Below are positions 19,309 through 27,903 of a stretch of 64,000 bases of DNA, one piece after another (within the stretch, counting starts at the first letter, position 1; each line of letters begins with the position of its first letter). The DNA is from Terriglobia bacterium. Its GTDB lineage: Bacteria > Acidobacteriota > Terriglobia > Bryobacterales > Bryobacteraceae. The DNA is taken from contig JAIQFK010000011.1 in NCBI GenBank assembly GCA_020073305.1, forward strand, positions 27,547-91,546, written 5' to 3'. Under the pieces are notes generated by a model. It was given only the letters and a program-made list of their open reading frames with translations. It made no database searches and was not told the DNA's origin. Both the position numbers and the translations under genes were made by a program.

Positions 19309-22300
19309 CTAGAACTGCAGCCGCAGCGCAAACTGAATGTGCCGCTCCGAGCCGGGCTGCGTGCCCGTGATCCTGCCGAAATTCGTGCCGTCCGACAGGT
19401 TATTGTCTGGCGTCGTGAACTGCGGCGTGTTGGTCAGGTTGAAACTCTCGGCGCGGAACTGAACCTTCCAACGCTCGGTCAATGCGAAATCCTTGAACAG
19501 GGAAAAGTCGAGAGTCTTTGCCCCGGGAGCGTTATTGCTCTGCATGCCGAGGTTGCCGCCGGTGAGAGCGGCCGGACCGGTGACGGCGCTGGTATCAAAC
19601 CACTGCGTCGGCGTCCGCCCTCCGGAAGGCGCATTGTTCGGGTTCTTCCCGGAAACCAGGTCGGGGCGGCAGATGTTCCACTGCCCTTGGCAGCCGCTCG
19701 CGCGGAGCGTGAACGGGTTGCCGGTGTGAAGCGTAATGACGCCGTTCATCTGCCATCCGCCAACCAGGATGTCGGCTGCGCGATTCATGCTCGAGCCGAA
19801 CTTCTTGCCCCGGCCGAACGGCACGTCGTAGGTAAGGCCAGTGGTGAAGTTGTGGCGGACATCCCAGGAAGCGCTGGTGTAGCTGGTGCCGTAGTTCGTT
19901 GGATCGATAGTGCCCAGTCCGTTGGACCCGCTCAGCGTGGTGCCGCTATTCGCCAGCGCGTGGCCGTAGGTGTACGCCGCTATGAACTGCAGCCCCGCCG
20001 AGTAGCGCTTCGTGAGCGAGGCAGTCATCCCGGCATAGTTGCCGAAACCGAACGATGCGGTGCCGTTCAATCCATAAATGTACGGGATCGGCCGCAGGCT
20101 GTCGCAACTGACTCCAGTGGCGGAGGCGAAATTCGGACAGGCGTTTTGATCCGGCTGCAGCAGCGCATGCGCTGTGTGATTGCCCACGTACGCCAGCTCG
20201 ATCGCCATCTGGCCGGGCAACTCGTGTTGCACAGCGATGTTCCACTTGTGAACCAGCGTGTTGCGGAAGTCGACCGCCAGGCTCCGGAAACTGATCGGCG
20301 CCGGAAGCGTGAAGACGTTCGACGGGAAGCCTGCCTGGAAGCCGCCCGTGAAGTATGGATTGGTGCCCCAGACGCTCTCGTCGGGCGTGCGGAACAACTG
20401 CGGGGATTCGTTGAACGGAACGGACTCACCGCGGTTCGGATTGCCACCTTGGTTCTCCTCGCCGCCGTAGAAGATTCCGTAGCCCAAACGGACCACCGTC
20501 GTTGGTCGCACCTGGTAGGCGATGCCAAGGCGCGGGGCAAAGTTCAACTTGTCCCACGGGATCAGGTAGCTGGAGGTTTGGCCCCGCGAGACGCTCACAT
20601 TCGGGAAGGCGGTGGCGAAGTTGGGCGGCAATGGTGCGCTCTGGTTCGGTCCTTTCGGAATGACCAAAGTCAGCTTGTCGATATCGAAGTTCGATTGGTG
20701 GCCGAAACCCTCGTTGATCGGCGAGAACAGCTCATAGCGCAGGCCCAGGCTCACGGTGATTTTTGGAGTGAGCTTCCAGTCGTCCTGGCCATAGAACGCA
20801 TACGCCCATTTCTGAGACGAGATGAAGTTGGTGGTCGAGATCTGGCCCCAGTTGACGGTGCCGAGCAGGAAGGACGCCATCTGGTCGCCGCTGTTGGTGG
20901 CGTTCAGGGTAGACGCGTTTGCCGTTTCATTCTGCGTGAAGTACAGCTCACCGTGCGGGTAAGGCACCTGGAAGAAGGGGAAACGGATCTGCCGCACTTC
21001 CGCTCCGAACTTCATGGCGTGGCTCCCCTTATTGATAGCTACGTTCTGGATGAAATCCCAAACGTTGCTGTACTCCTTGGAGGGCAGCCAGGAGTTGGCT
21101 CCAATCTGGCTATAGGTCTGACCCGCGTACTGCTGCTGGCTGGTGGTCGTGAACTGGATTTGAGGAAGACCTCCGTTCAGCGGTCCCGTGGGATCGTAAC
21201 CGCCGAGGTTTAACGCCTTAAATAGGTCCGTGTTGGAGTTGTTCTGGACACGGGAAGTCACCAGCCGGGTGAAGCCAACGCGGGTTTCGGAGAGAATCGC
21301 GGGACTCCACACACGCGTCCAACTGAGCATCGCGTTGCGGCTCAGGTCCACTTCGGGAACCCCGGCGAAGGTCGCCCCATCCAGCGCGCCCGGCAGCGGC
21401 GGGCCACTGGTCTTGTTCGTGTCGGCCCAGCTCAACGTTCCGAAAAGGCTGTCCTTCTCCGTCAGCCGGTGGTCAACCCGGACATCCCCCTGGTCGGTGG
21501 TCTGATTGCCGGGAGTAGAAACGAACAGGTCGTTCCGCGGGTAGCCGCCGGCGATGATCGGCTGATTCGTGGCCGGGTATAATGCCATGATCGCTTTGGC
21601 GACCGGATCCATCCGGTTCGCGGGAATGATATTGCCCGCAAACGGCGTGCGCGTGGTCTGGCCGTTGACCGTCGTGGTGCTGGCCGGATCGTAAAGCTGC
21701 ACCGCAGGAAGCAACGATGAAAAATCGCCGTTCTTCATGGCCGCCGTGGCAACCGTGTAAAACCCGCCATTGCCGAGGTTCTGGATGACCCCGCCGGAGG
21801 AGGCGATCCGCGTGCCCTGGTAATCGCCGAAGATGAAAGTCCGATTCTTGATGATCGGACCGCCCGCCGCCGCGCCGAACTGATTCTGGCGGAAAGGGCC
21901 GGGTGGCGTGTCGGACAGGTTGTTTTCCCAGCGATTGGCATCCAGATTCTTGTTCTGCAAGATTTCGAAGAGCGTGCCATGGATCTGGTTGGTGCCCGAC
22001 TTGAGATTGACGTTGACGACTCCGCCGGCGCCGCGCCCGTACTCCGCGTTGTAGCCGTTGGTGAGCACGCGCATCTCGCCAATGGCTTCCACCGACGGGC
22101 CCACCACGAAGGCGGTCTGGTTCAGGAAGTCGATGACGTTGACGTTGTTGTCGACACCGTTCAGCAGGAAGTTATTCTGCCCGTTCGAGCGCACACCGTT
22201 GGCAGAGAAGCCGCCGCCCACAGCGTCCCGCGCGCCCGGCTCGGCTGCCAGCACGCCGGGAGAAAGACGGGCCAGGAACGTGAAGGTGCGCTGGCCGCCC

Positions 22301-22734
22301 AAAGGCAGATCCGACATGTTCCGGCTGTTCAGGGAGGCGCCGAGCGTTGTGTTCTCGGTTTGCAGCAGCGGCGCCTGCGCCGTCACTTCAACCGATTCCG
22401 TCACATCGCCCACTGGCAGAGTCAGAGGAACGCCGATGCGGTCTCCGCCGGTGACCACTACGTTTTCCTGCGCCACGCGCCGGAAGCCTTGCGCCTCCGC
22501 GCTCACGGTGTAGATGCCCGGCTTCAAAGCTGGGCGCACATATTCACCGCTCTCGTTGGTCGTCACCATATAACTGAGGTTGGTGGCGACCTCCGTAATG
22601 GTGACCTTGACATTCGGAATGGCCGCTCCCGACTGGTCGTTGACGGTACCGGCGATGGTACCCAGGTCTCGTTGGGCAAGTGCCGTACTGCCCGCGAGCA
22701 AGAAAAACATCAGCGTAGCGACAAGGTAACGCAT
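19309..22734 (-). CDS. Oar-like TonB-dependent receptor with N-terminal carboxypeptidase-regulatory domain
   Basis: About 1141 residues. The signal peptide is RYLVATLMFFLLAGSTALAQ. A CarboxypepD_reg-like beta-sandwich follows at about residues 22-105 (GTIAGTVNDQSGAAIPNVKV, GEYVRPALKPGIYTVSAEA), then a plug domain (LPLGGQRTFTFLARLSPG, FLLNGVDNNVNVIDF, YNAEYGRGAGGVVNVNLKSG) and a 22-strand-type barrel ending in the outer-membrane signature FALRLQF. I prefer the ATG at 22734 because AGGAGG lies just upstream (3-nt spacer); the alternative ATG at 22746 has no ribosome binding site. The family takes up large substrates, often glycans or peptides. The promoter is flanked by two LacI-type operator-like sites, suggesting carbohydrate-linked control. 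Confidence 0.9.
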   Translation of the reverse strand: MRYLVATLMFFLLAGSTALAQRDLGTIAGTVNDQSGAAIPNVKVTITEVATNLSYMVTTNESGEYVRPALKPGIYTVSAEAQGFRRVAQENVVVTGGDRIGVPLTLPVGDVTESVEVTAQAPLLQTENTTLGASLNSRNMSDLPLGGQRTFTFLARLSPGVLAAEPGARDAVGGGFSANGVRSNGQNNFLLNGVDNNVNVIDFLNQTAFVVGPSVEAIGEMRVLTNGYNAEYGRGAGGVVNVNLKSGTNQIHGTLFEILQNKNLDANRWENNLSDTPPGPFRQNQFGAAAGGPIIKNRTFIFGDYQGTRIASSGGVIQNLGNGGFYTVATAAMKNGDFSSLLPAVQLYDPASTTTVNGQTTRTPFAGNIIPANRMDPVAKAIMALYPATNQPIIAGGYPRNDLFVSTPGNQTTDQGDVRVDHRLTEKDSLFGTLSWADTNKTSGPPLPGALDGATFAGVPEVDLSRNAMLSWTRVWSPAILSETRVGFTRLVTSRVQNNSNTDLFKALNLGGYDPTGPLNGGLPQIQFTTTSQQQYAGQTYSQIGANSWLPSKEYSNVWDFIQNVAINKGSHAMKFGAEVRQIRFPFFQVPYPHGELYFTQNETANASTLNATNSGDQMASFLLGTVNWGQISTTNFISSQKWAYAFYGQDDWKLTPKITVSLGLRYELFSPINEGFGHQSNFDIDKLTLVIPKGPNQSAPLPPNFATAFPNVSVSRGQTSSYLIPWDKLNFAPRLGIAYQVRPTTVVRLGYGIFYGGEENQGGNPNRGESVPFNESPQLFRTPDESVWGTNPYFTGGFQAGFPSNVFTLPAPISFRSLAVDFRNTLVHKWNIAVQHELPGQMAIELAYVGNHTAHALLQPDQNACPNFASATGVSCDSLRPIPYIYGLNGTASFGFGNYAGMTASLTKRYSAGLQFIAAYTYGHALANSGTTLSGSNGLGTIDPTNYGTSYTSASWDVRHNFTTGLTYDVPFGRGKKFGSSMNRAADILVGGWQMNGVITLHTGNPFTLRASGCQGQWNICRPDLVSGKNPNNAPSGGRTPTQWFDTSAVTGPAALTGGNLGMQSNNAPGAKTLDFSLFKDFALTERWKVQFRAESFNLTNTPQFTTPDNNLSDGTNFGRITGTQPGSERHIQFALRLQF

Positions 22735-22759
22735 ATGCCTCCTCATGATCGGACCCCAA

Positions 22760-22775
22760 TGTAAACGATTTCACA
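22760..22775. promoter_or_regulatory. LacI/GalR-type operator-like site, downstream copy
   Basis: TGTAAACGATTTCACA is a 16-bp imperfect dyad with the central CG typical of LacI-family operators. It covers the expected transcription start of the TonB-dependent receptor on the minus strand. A related site lies 46 bp further upstream of that gene, and their half-sites AATGTAAACG and AATGCAAACG differ at one base. Confidence 0.55.
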
Positions 22776-22777
22776 GA

Positions 22778-22806
22778 ATAATATCACCACCTCTCCCATC
22801 TGTAAA
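22778..22806 (-). promoter_or_regulatory. Sigma-70-type promoter of the TonB-dependent receptor
   Basis: On the minus strand a -35 box TTTACA (22806-22801) and a -10 box TATTAT (22783-22778) are separated by exactly 17 bp. The start point would fall near 22771, about 37 bp before the receptor ATG, inside the downstream operator-like site. Confidence 0.65.
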
Positions 22807-22813
22807 GAAAAAT

Positions 22814-22829
22814 TAATACGTTTGCATTA
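22814..22829. promoter_or_regulatory. LacI/GalR-type operator-like site, upstream copy
   Basis: TAATACGTTTGCATTA has the central CG and the TTTGCA half-site of LacI-family operators. It lies just upstream of the receptor -35 box and could also affect the divergent FG-GAP gene starting at 22874. Confidence 0.5.
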
Positions 22830-22873
22830 CTGCTCTGTTCGACTTCGAACATGCCGTAGAATGTTGGAAATAC

Positions 22874-24541
22874 GTGCTCTCACGCCTCGCTATCGGGTTC
22901 GCCCTACTCTCCTTTCTGGCCCTTCCTTATGCTCTCGAGCTGAGCTTCTCTGACATCGCCGCATCCTCTGGCCTCAGGCTTCCCAACACCTATGGAGGCC
23001 GCACGCACAAGGAATACATTCTGGAAACAACCGGTAATGGCGCCGCTATTTTTGACTATGATGGCGATGGGTTTAACGATATTTTCATCGCCAACGGCGC
23101 CACGCTGGAGGGCCAGCCGCGCGCCACCCATCCCCAGCTTTACCGGAACAATGGCACAGGCCATTTCACCGAAGTTTCCGAGCAGGCCGGCCTGACCCAC
23201 GAAGGCTGGGGGCAAGGGGTTTGCATCGGCGATTACGATAACGACGGCCACCCCGATCTGCTCGTCACCTACTACGGCCACAACGTCCTTTACCGCAATC
23301 TGGGCAATGGAAAGTTTGCAGATGTTACGAAAGCCGCGGGCCTTCCCGTGGACGGCACGCGCTGGGGCACCGGCTGCACCTTTGTCGACTACGACCGCGA
23401 CGGCAAACTCGACTTCTTTGTCTCGAATTATGTCGATCTCGACGTGAGCAAGACGCCCCGGCCCGGCGAGCAGCCGACTTGCTTCTGGAAAGGCGCGCCC
23501 GTCATGTGCGGTCCGCAGGGTTTGCCGCTCGCGCACAACGCGCTCTACCACAACAACGGCGACGGGACTTTCACCGACGTTTCGGAGAAGGCCGGTATCC
23601 TCAAGCCCGGCGGACGGTACGGCCTGGGTGTGGTCGCGGCGGATTTGGCTAACGACGGCTGGCCGGACATCTACGTTGCTTGCGATATGACGCCCAGCCT
23701 TCTCTATCACAACCGCCATGACGGCACTTTCGAGGAGCGCGGCGTCGAGGCGGGCGTCGCCTACAATTTCAATGGCGCGCTGCAGGCCGGCATGGGCGTG
23801 GCGGTGGCGGATTTCGATGGCGATGGTTTGCTCGACATCGCGAAAACCAATTTTTCAGGCGACCTCTTATCGCTCTACAAGAACGAAGACGGCAAATTCT
23901 TCACCGATATCGCCCAGCAGAGCGGGTTAGGAGTCCATCAACTCCTCGGCTGGGGCATTGCGTTTCTGGATGTGGACGAGGACGGCTGGAAGGACCTGAT
24001 CGTCGCCAACGGTCACGTCTACCCGGAAGTAGAGCGCGTCGATACCGGTGAAAAATACGCCCAGCCCACCCTGGTCTACCGCAATCTGGGCAACGGCCGC
24101 TTTGCGGATATCACCGCGCAGGCAGGTCCGGCTTTCCAGCAGTCGCGTCCCGCGCGCGGCTTAGCGGTGGGAGATCTCGATGGAGACGGCCGCCCGGAGA
24201 TCGTCATCGTGAACATGAATCAGACACCCAGCCTGCTCAAGAACACCGGCCCGCACCAGAATTTCATCTCTATCCGATTAGTCGGGACGAGGTCCAACCG
24301 CAGCGCCATCGGCGCGCGCGTCACAATCGAGGCCGGCGGCCGCCGCCAGATCGACGAAGTCCTGGGCGGCTCGAGCTTTTACTCACAAAACGATCTGGCG
24401 CTGTTTTTCGGGTTGGGCAAGGCGGAAACGGTCGACCGCATCGAAGTGCGATGGCCCAGCGGTGCGGTCGAAAAGTGGGAACACATCGCGGCCAACCGGA
24501 AAATCACGCTTACCGAGGGGGACGGACACCTGCGTCCCTAA
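22874..24541 (+). CDS. FG-GAP/VCBS repeat protein with ASPIC-UnbV domain (CRTAC1-like)
   Basis: A 555-residue exported protein starting at GTG. The signal peptide is LSRLAIGFALLSFLALPYAL. Repeated FG-GAP units carry DxDxDG calcium-loop patterns: FDYDGDGFNDIFIANG, DYDNDGHPDLLVTYYG, DYDRDGKLDFFVSNY, DFDGDGLLDIAKTNFS, DVDEDGWKDLIVANG, DLDGDGRPEIVIVN. The ASPIC/UnbV module fills the last 100 residues (RLVGTRSNRSAIGARVTIEA, SQNDLALFFGLGKAETVDRIEVRWPSG). It is divergent from the TonB receptor, a recurring association in these genomes, but unlike the 1116-residue relative it has no TPR tail. A long imperfect palindrome begins inside the last codons. Function is unknown; a surface binding role is only an inference. 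Confidence 0.9.
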   Translation: MLSRLAIGFALLSFLALPYALELSFSDIAASSGLRLPNTYGGRTHKEYILETTGNGAAIFDYDGDGFNDIFIANGATLEGQPRATHPQLYRNNGTGHFTEVSEQAGLTHEGWGQGVCIGDYDNDGHPDLLVTYYGHNVLYRNLGNGKFADVTKAAGLPVDGTRWGTGCTFVDYDRDGKLDFFVSNYVDLDVSKTPRPGEQPTCFWKGAPVMCGPQGLPLAHNALYHNNGDGTFTDVSEKAGILKPGGRYGLGVVAADLANDGWPDIYVACDMTPSLLYHNRHDGTFEERGVEAGVAYNFNGALQAGMGVAVADFDGDGLLDIAKTNFSGDLLSLYKNEDGKFFTDIAQQSGLGVHQLLGWGIAFLDVDEDGWKDLIVANGHVYPEVERVDTGEKYAQPTLVYRNLGNGRFADITAQAGPAFQQSRPARGLAVGDLDGDGRPEIVIVNMNQTPSLLKNTGPHQNFISIRLVGTRSNRSAIGARVTIEAGGRRQIDEVLGGSSFYSQNDLALFFGLGKAETVDRIEVRWPSGAVEKWEHIAANRKITLTEGDGHLRP

Positions 24542-24598
24542 CACCGATAATCCCAACCTATCCGACATCCACACCGTGGACGCGGGTGTCCGTCCCCC
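24517..24598. repeat. Long imperfect inverted repeat (21-bp arms) spanning a stop codon
   Basis: The arms 24517-24537 and 24578-24598 pair at 20 of 21 positions, with a 40-nt loop. The left arm encodes the last residues of the FG-GAP protein (the GDGHLRP end) and the stop lies in the loop. There is no T-run on either strand, so it is not a standard terminator, though it lies between convergent genes and could block readthrough. Confidence 0.75.
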
Positions 24599-24609
24599 AT
24601 TTCGAGCAG

Positions 24610-26220
24610 TCACACGCCCCAGCAATAATCCTCGACCGCCCGCTCCACCGATTCATCCTGCTCCGTCAGCCGCATCAACTCCAGCCGGATCGCGTCCACT
24701 AGCGCGGACCAGCTCGCTTCGATGACGTTGTCGGAAACGCCGACCGTCGACCAGCTCTTGCGGTGATCGGACCACTCGACCAGCACGCGAACGCGCGCGG
24801 CAGAACCTTTCTTCGGCTCGAGGACACGCACCTTGTAATCGGTGAGACGGACTTCGGAGATGCGCGGATAAAGCGCGGACAGGCACTTGCGCAGGCAGAC
24901 ATCGAGCGCGTGCACGGGTCCGTGGCCGCTGGCGGTCGCCGAATGCACGCCATCCTGCGCGCGCAGATTCACCGTGGCCGTGGAGCGCGACCCCACCGTG
25001 CCCGCTGATTTCGTCGTTACCTCGTAGCCCTCGACGTCGAAGAAGTGCAGCCCGGGATACAGCGCCTCGCGCACCAGCAGTTCGAAAGTTCCCTCGGCGG
25101 CTTCCAGCTCGTAGCCGAGATATTCCATTTCTTTGATGCGCTCGAGCAGTTCGCGCCGCGAATCCTCGCTCAACCGGTCGGCCAGGCCGTGCTGCTTGAG
25201 TTTATAGAGCACGTTGCTGCGACCTGAGAGATCACTCACCAGCACGCGTTGCCGGTTGCCAATGAGCTCCGGCGCGATGTGCTCGTAGGTCGAATTGTCC
25301 TTCAGCACCGCGCTCACGTGCACGCCGCCCTTGTGCGCAAACGCGCTGTGGCCCACGAACGGCTGGTCACCGCGCAGCGGCAAATTCGCGAGCTCCGCAA
25401 TGAAGCGCGCCACAGTCGAAAGGCTGGTCAGCTTCTCCGGTCCGACCGTGGTGTGCCCGAGTTTCAATTCCAGGTTGGCGATGATGGAGGACAAATTGGC
25501 ATTGCCGCAGCGCTCTCCATACCCGTTCATGCATCCCTGCACGTGGGTGCATCCCTGCTCGACCGCGGCCAGCGTGTTCGCCACCGCCACATCGGAATCG
25601 TTGTGGGTATGGATTCCCAGCACGCCATCGAATCGCTTGCGCACTTCCGACACGATCTCGGCCAGCCGTCCGGTGAGCGTACCGCCATTGGTGTCGCAGA
25701 GCACCAGCACATCCGCCCCGGCTTTCTGCGCGGCTTCGAGCGTGCGTAGCGCGAAGGCGGCGTTCGCCAGATACCCGTCGAAGAAATGCTCGGCGTCGTA
25801 GACAACCTCTTTGCCGTGGTCTTTCAAATACTTCACGGTCTCTGAGATCAGCGTCAGGTTTTCTTCTTCCGTGATGCCCAGCGCGCGCTTGGTGTGCAGC
25901 TCCCAGCTCTTGCCGAAAATCGAGATCACCGGGGTTCCGGCGGCCACGAGCGCCGCCACGTTGCGGTCCTCGCCGACCGGATTCTTCGCGAAACGGGTCG
26001 CGCCAAAGGCCGTCAGCTTGGCATGATGCAGCTTCAGTTCTTTGGCGCGCTCGAAAAACTCTTTGTCTTTGGGATTAGAACCCGGCCAGCCACCTTCGAT
26101 GTAGTCGATTCCCAGCTCGTCCAGCTTCTGCGCGATGACCAGCTTGTCATCGACAGAAAACGAGATCGACTCGCCCTGTGTGCCGTCGCGCAGCGTGGTG
26201 TCGAAGGTGAAGATTTTCAT
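24610..26220 (-). CDS. cimA: (R)-citramalate synthase
   Basis: A 536-residue DRE-TIM metallolyase that condenses pyruvate with acetyl-CoA to (R)-citramalate, the first step of the threonine-independent route to 2-oxobutyrate and isoleucine. It shows the N-terminal [18 protein letters not shown], the metal-site [29 protein letters not shown] and a C-terminal LeuA-type allosteric dimer domain from about residue 400. The DGTQGE start and [12 protein letters not shown] are typical of the CimA subfamily rather than LeuA or homocitrate synthase. Its ATG overlaps the ilvC stop (ATGA), placing it last in ilvB-ilvN-ilvC-cimA. Residue-level specificity is inferred. Confidence 0.9.
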   Translation of the reverse strand: MKIFTFDTTLRDGTQGESISFSVDDKLVIAQKLDELGIDYIEGGWPGSNPKDKEFFERAKELKLHHAKLTAFGATRFAKNPVGEDRNVAALVAAGTPVISIFGKSWELHTKRALGITEEENLTLISETVKYLKDHGKEVVYDAEHFFDGYLANAAFALRTLEAAQKAGADVLVLCDTNGGTLTGRLAEIVSEVRKRFDGVLGIHTHNDSDVAVANTLAAVEQGCTHVQGCMNGYGERCGNANLSSIIANLELKLGHTTVGPEKLTSLSTVARFIAELANLPLRGDQPFVGHSAFAHKGGVHVSAVLKDNSTYEHIAPELIGNRQRVLVSDLSGRSNVLYKLKQHGLADRLSEDSRRELLERIKEMEYLGYELEAAEGTFELLVREALYPGLHFFDVEGYEVTTKSAGTVGSRSTATVNLRAQDGVHSATASGHGPVHALDVCLRKCLSALYPRISEVRLTDYKVRVLEPKKGSAARVRVLVEWSDHRKSWSTVGVSDNVIEASWSALVDAIRLELMRLTEQDESVERAVEDYCWGV

Positions 26221-27260
26221 TTGCGGGCGGCCAGCGCCGGCTGGTCCTCCGGTACCCCGACCTCTTTCTTCTTCTTGAGGAACGTCATCATTTCACGCAG
26301 CTCGCGGCCCACCTGCTCGATCTTCTGATTCCGCGCGGCTTCGCGCATGGCGAGGAAGTTCTTGCGTCCGGTCTTGTTCTCCGTAATCCACTGGCGCGCG
26401 AACTCGCCCGACTGCACCTCGGCCAGGATCTTGCGCATTTCGGCGCGCGTCTGCTCATTCACCACTCTCGACCCGCGCGTGTAATCGCCGTACTCGGCGG
26501 TGTCCGAAACCGAATACCGCATGTAGCTCAGACCGCCTTCCTGGATCAGATCGACGATCAGCTTCAGCTCGTGCAGGCACTCGAAATAAGCGATCTCGGG
26601 CGCGTAACCGGCCTCTACCAGCGTCTCGAACCCCGCGCGGATCAGTTCGCTCACGCCGCCGCACAGCACGCTCTGCTCGCCGAACAGGTCGCTCTCGGTC
26701 TCTTCGCGGAAATTCGTTTCGATGACCCCGGCTTTCAAACATCCCAGCGCCAGCGCATAGGCCAGAGCGCGCTCGAGCCCCTTCCCAGACGGATTCTGAT
26801 GCACCGCCACCAGCGCCGGCACTCCGACGCCTTCGGTGAACAGCTCGCGCACGCGGTGGCCCGGAGCCTTGGGGGCAATCATGGAAACGTCAACGCCGGC
26901 CGGCGGCACGATCTCCTTAAAGTGGATGCAAAAGCCGTGAGCGAACATCAGTGTCTTGCCCGCCGTCATGTGCGGCGCGATCTCGTTGCTATAGAGGTCG
27001 GCCTGCAGGTGGTCCGAAACCAGAATCATGACGATGTCGGCGGCTTTTGCGGCATCACTCACGGTCATGACCTTCAGACCGGCTGCTTCGGCCTTGCCCC
27101 ATGATTTGCTTCCCTGGTACAAGCCCACCACCACATTCACGCCCGAATCGCGCAGGTTGAGCGCATGCGCGTGTCCCTGGCTGCCATAGCCGATAATGGC
27201 CACCGTGTGGCCCTTCAGATTCGCCAGACTCCCGTCTTTTTCGTAATATCGTTTCGCCAT
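26217..27260 (-). CDS. ilvC: Ketol-acid reductoisomerase (class I)
   Basis: A 347-residue NADPH-dependent enzyme for the second common step of valine and isoleucine synthesis. The Rossmann motif is [18 protein letters not shown] (near residues 22-39) and the cofactor loop includes GSKSWGKAE. The C-terminal all-helical knot holds the magnesium ligands in [14 protein letters not shown] and the region [14 protein letters not shown]. The length matches class I with about 15 extra residues at the end. The ATG follows the ilvN stop with no gap (TAAATG) and is preceded by GAGGAG at good spacing. It is the third gene of the attenuator-controlled ilv unit. Confidence 0.96.
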   Translation of the reverse strand: MAKRYYEKDGSLANLKGHTVAIIGYGSQGHAHALNLRDSGVNVVVGLYQGSKSWGKAEAAGLKVMTVSDAAKAADIVMILVSDHLQADLYSNEIAPHMTAGKTLMFAHGFCIHFKEIVPPAGVDVSMIAPKAPGHRVRELFTEGVGVPALVAVHQNPSGKGLERALAYALALGCLKAGVIETNFREETESDLFGEQSVLCGGVSELIRAGFETLVEAGYAPEIAYFECLHELKLIVDLIQEGGLSYMRYSVSDTAEYGDYTRGSRVVNEQTRAEMRKILAEVQSGEFARQWITENKTGRKNFLAMREAARNQKIEQVGRELREMMTFLKKKKEVGVPEDQPALAARK

Positions 27261-27893
27261 TTAACTCTCCTCAGTAACTTCAACTTCGTCTTCTTGCCGC
27301 GTCGCCCCATCCCCGCCGGAGGCCCGTGCTTCACCCGGGCGTCGCCCCGTATGCGATACGCCATTGGCATCGCGGGACCCCGTTGGGGTCGCTATCGGTG
27401 GCTGCAGCCGCAATTTCTTCGCCTCCAGCGACATCGCCACAGCGCCTGAACGGATCACTTCGATATCGCCGTAACTGCGCATTACCTGAACGAATTCGTC
27501 GACCTTTTCCGGATCATCCGTCGCTTCGAGAGCAAATCCTTCGGTCGAAGAATCGATTACGCGCGCTTTGAAGATCTCGGCTTCTTTCAGGATGGCAGTC
27601 CGCATTTCGAGCGGCGCTCGCACCCGGATCAGCACCAGCTCGCGGCACACCGCAGGCGATTCGGTGAGGTCCACCGCCTGCAGCACGTTGACCAGCTTGT
27701 TCATCTGCTTGATCACCTGCGCGCGCAGTATGGGATCGACGTCCACCACGATGGTCATGCGCGACAGCTCGGGGTCGAGCGTGCGCGCGACCGTGAGCGT
27801 TTCGATGTTGTAGCCTCGCGCGGTCAGCACCCCGGTGACGCGCATCAGCGCGCCGGGCTTGTTCTCGAGTAACAGCGAGATCACCTGCAGCAT
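27261..27893 (-). CDS. ilvN: Acetolactate synthase regulatory (small) subunit with extended C-terminus
   Basis: A 210-residue regulatory subunit that conveys valine feedback to IlvB. Residues 1-75 are the ACT domain (ISLLLENKPGALMRVTGVL, GYNIETLTVARTLDPELSRM). About 80-160 is the small-subunit C-terminal domain (RELVLIRVRAP, YGDIEVIRSGAVAMS). Family members usually end near residue 160-175. Here about 45 further residues, rich in Gly/Arg/Glu, follow. They are encoded by a stretch holding a 30-bp dispersed repeat (27314-27343) and a GACCCC/GGGGTC hairpin, so the tail looks acquired by insertion of repeat DNA in the 3' end. It lies 10 bp after ilvB and abuts ilvC. Confidence 0.93.
   Translation of the reverse strand: MLQVISLLLENKPGALMRVTGVLTARGYNIETLTVARTLDPELSRMTIVVDVDPILRAQVIKQMNKLVNVLQAVDLTESPAVCRELVLIRVRAPLEMRTAILKEAEIFKARVIDSSTEGFALEATDDPEKVDEFVQVMRSYGDIEVIRSGAVAMSLEAKKLRLQPPIATPTGSRDANGVSHTGRRPGEARASGGDGATRQEDEVEVTEES
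27314..27343. repeat. 30-bp dispersed repeat, copy 2, inside ilvN
   Basis: This stretch matches 19231-19260 at 28 of 30 positions. Read on the minus strand in the ilvN frame it encodes residues of the tail GRRPGEARASGG. Next to it (27379-27393) is a GACCCC-GTT-GGGGTC hairpin, which may belong to the same element. Confidence 0.7.
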
Positions 27894-27903
27894 GGCAATT
27901 TCC

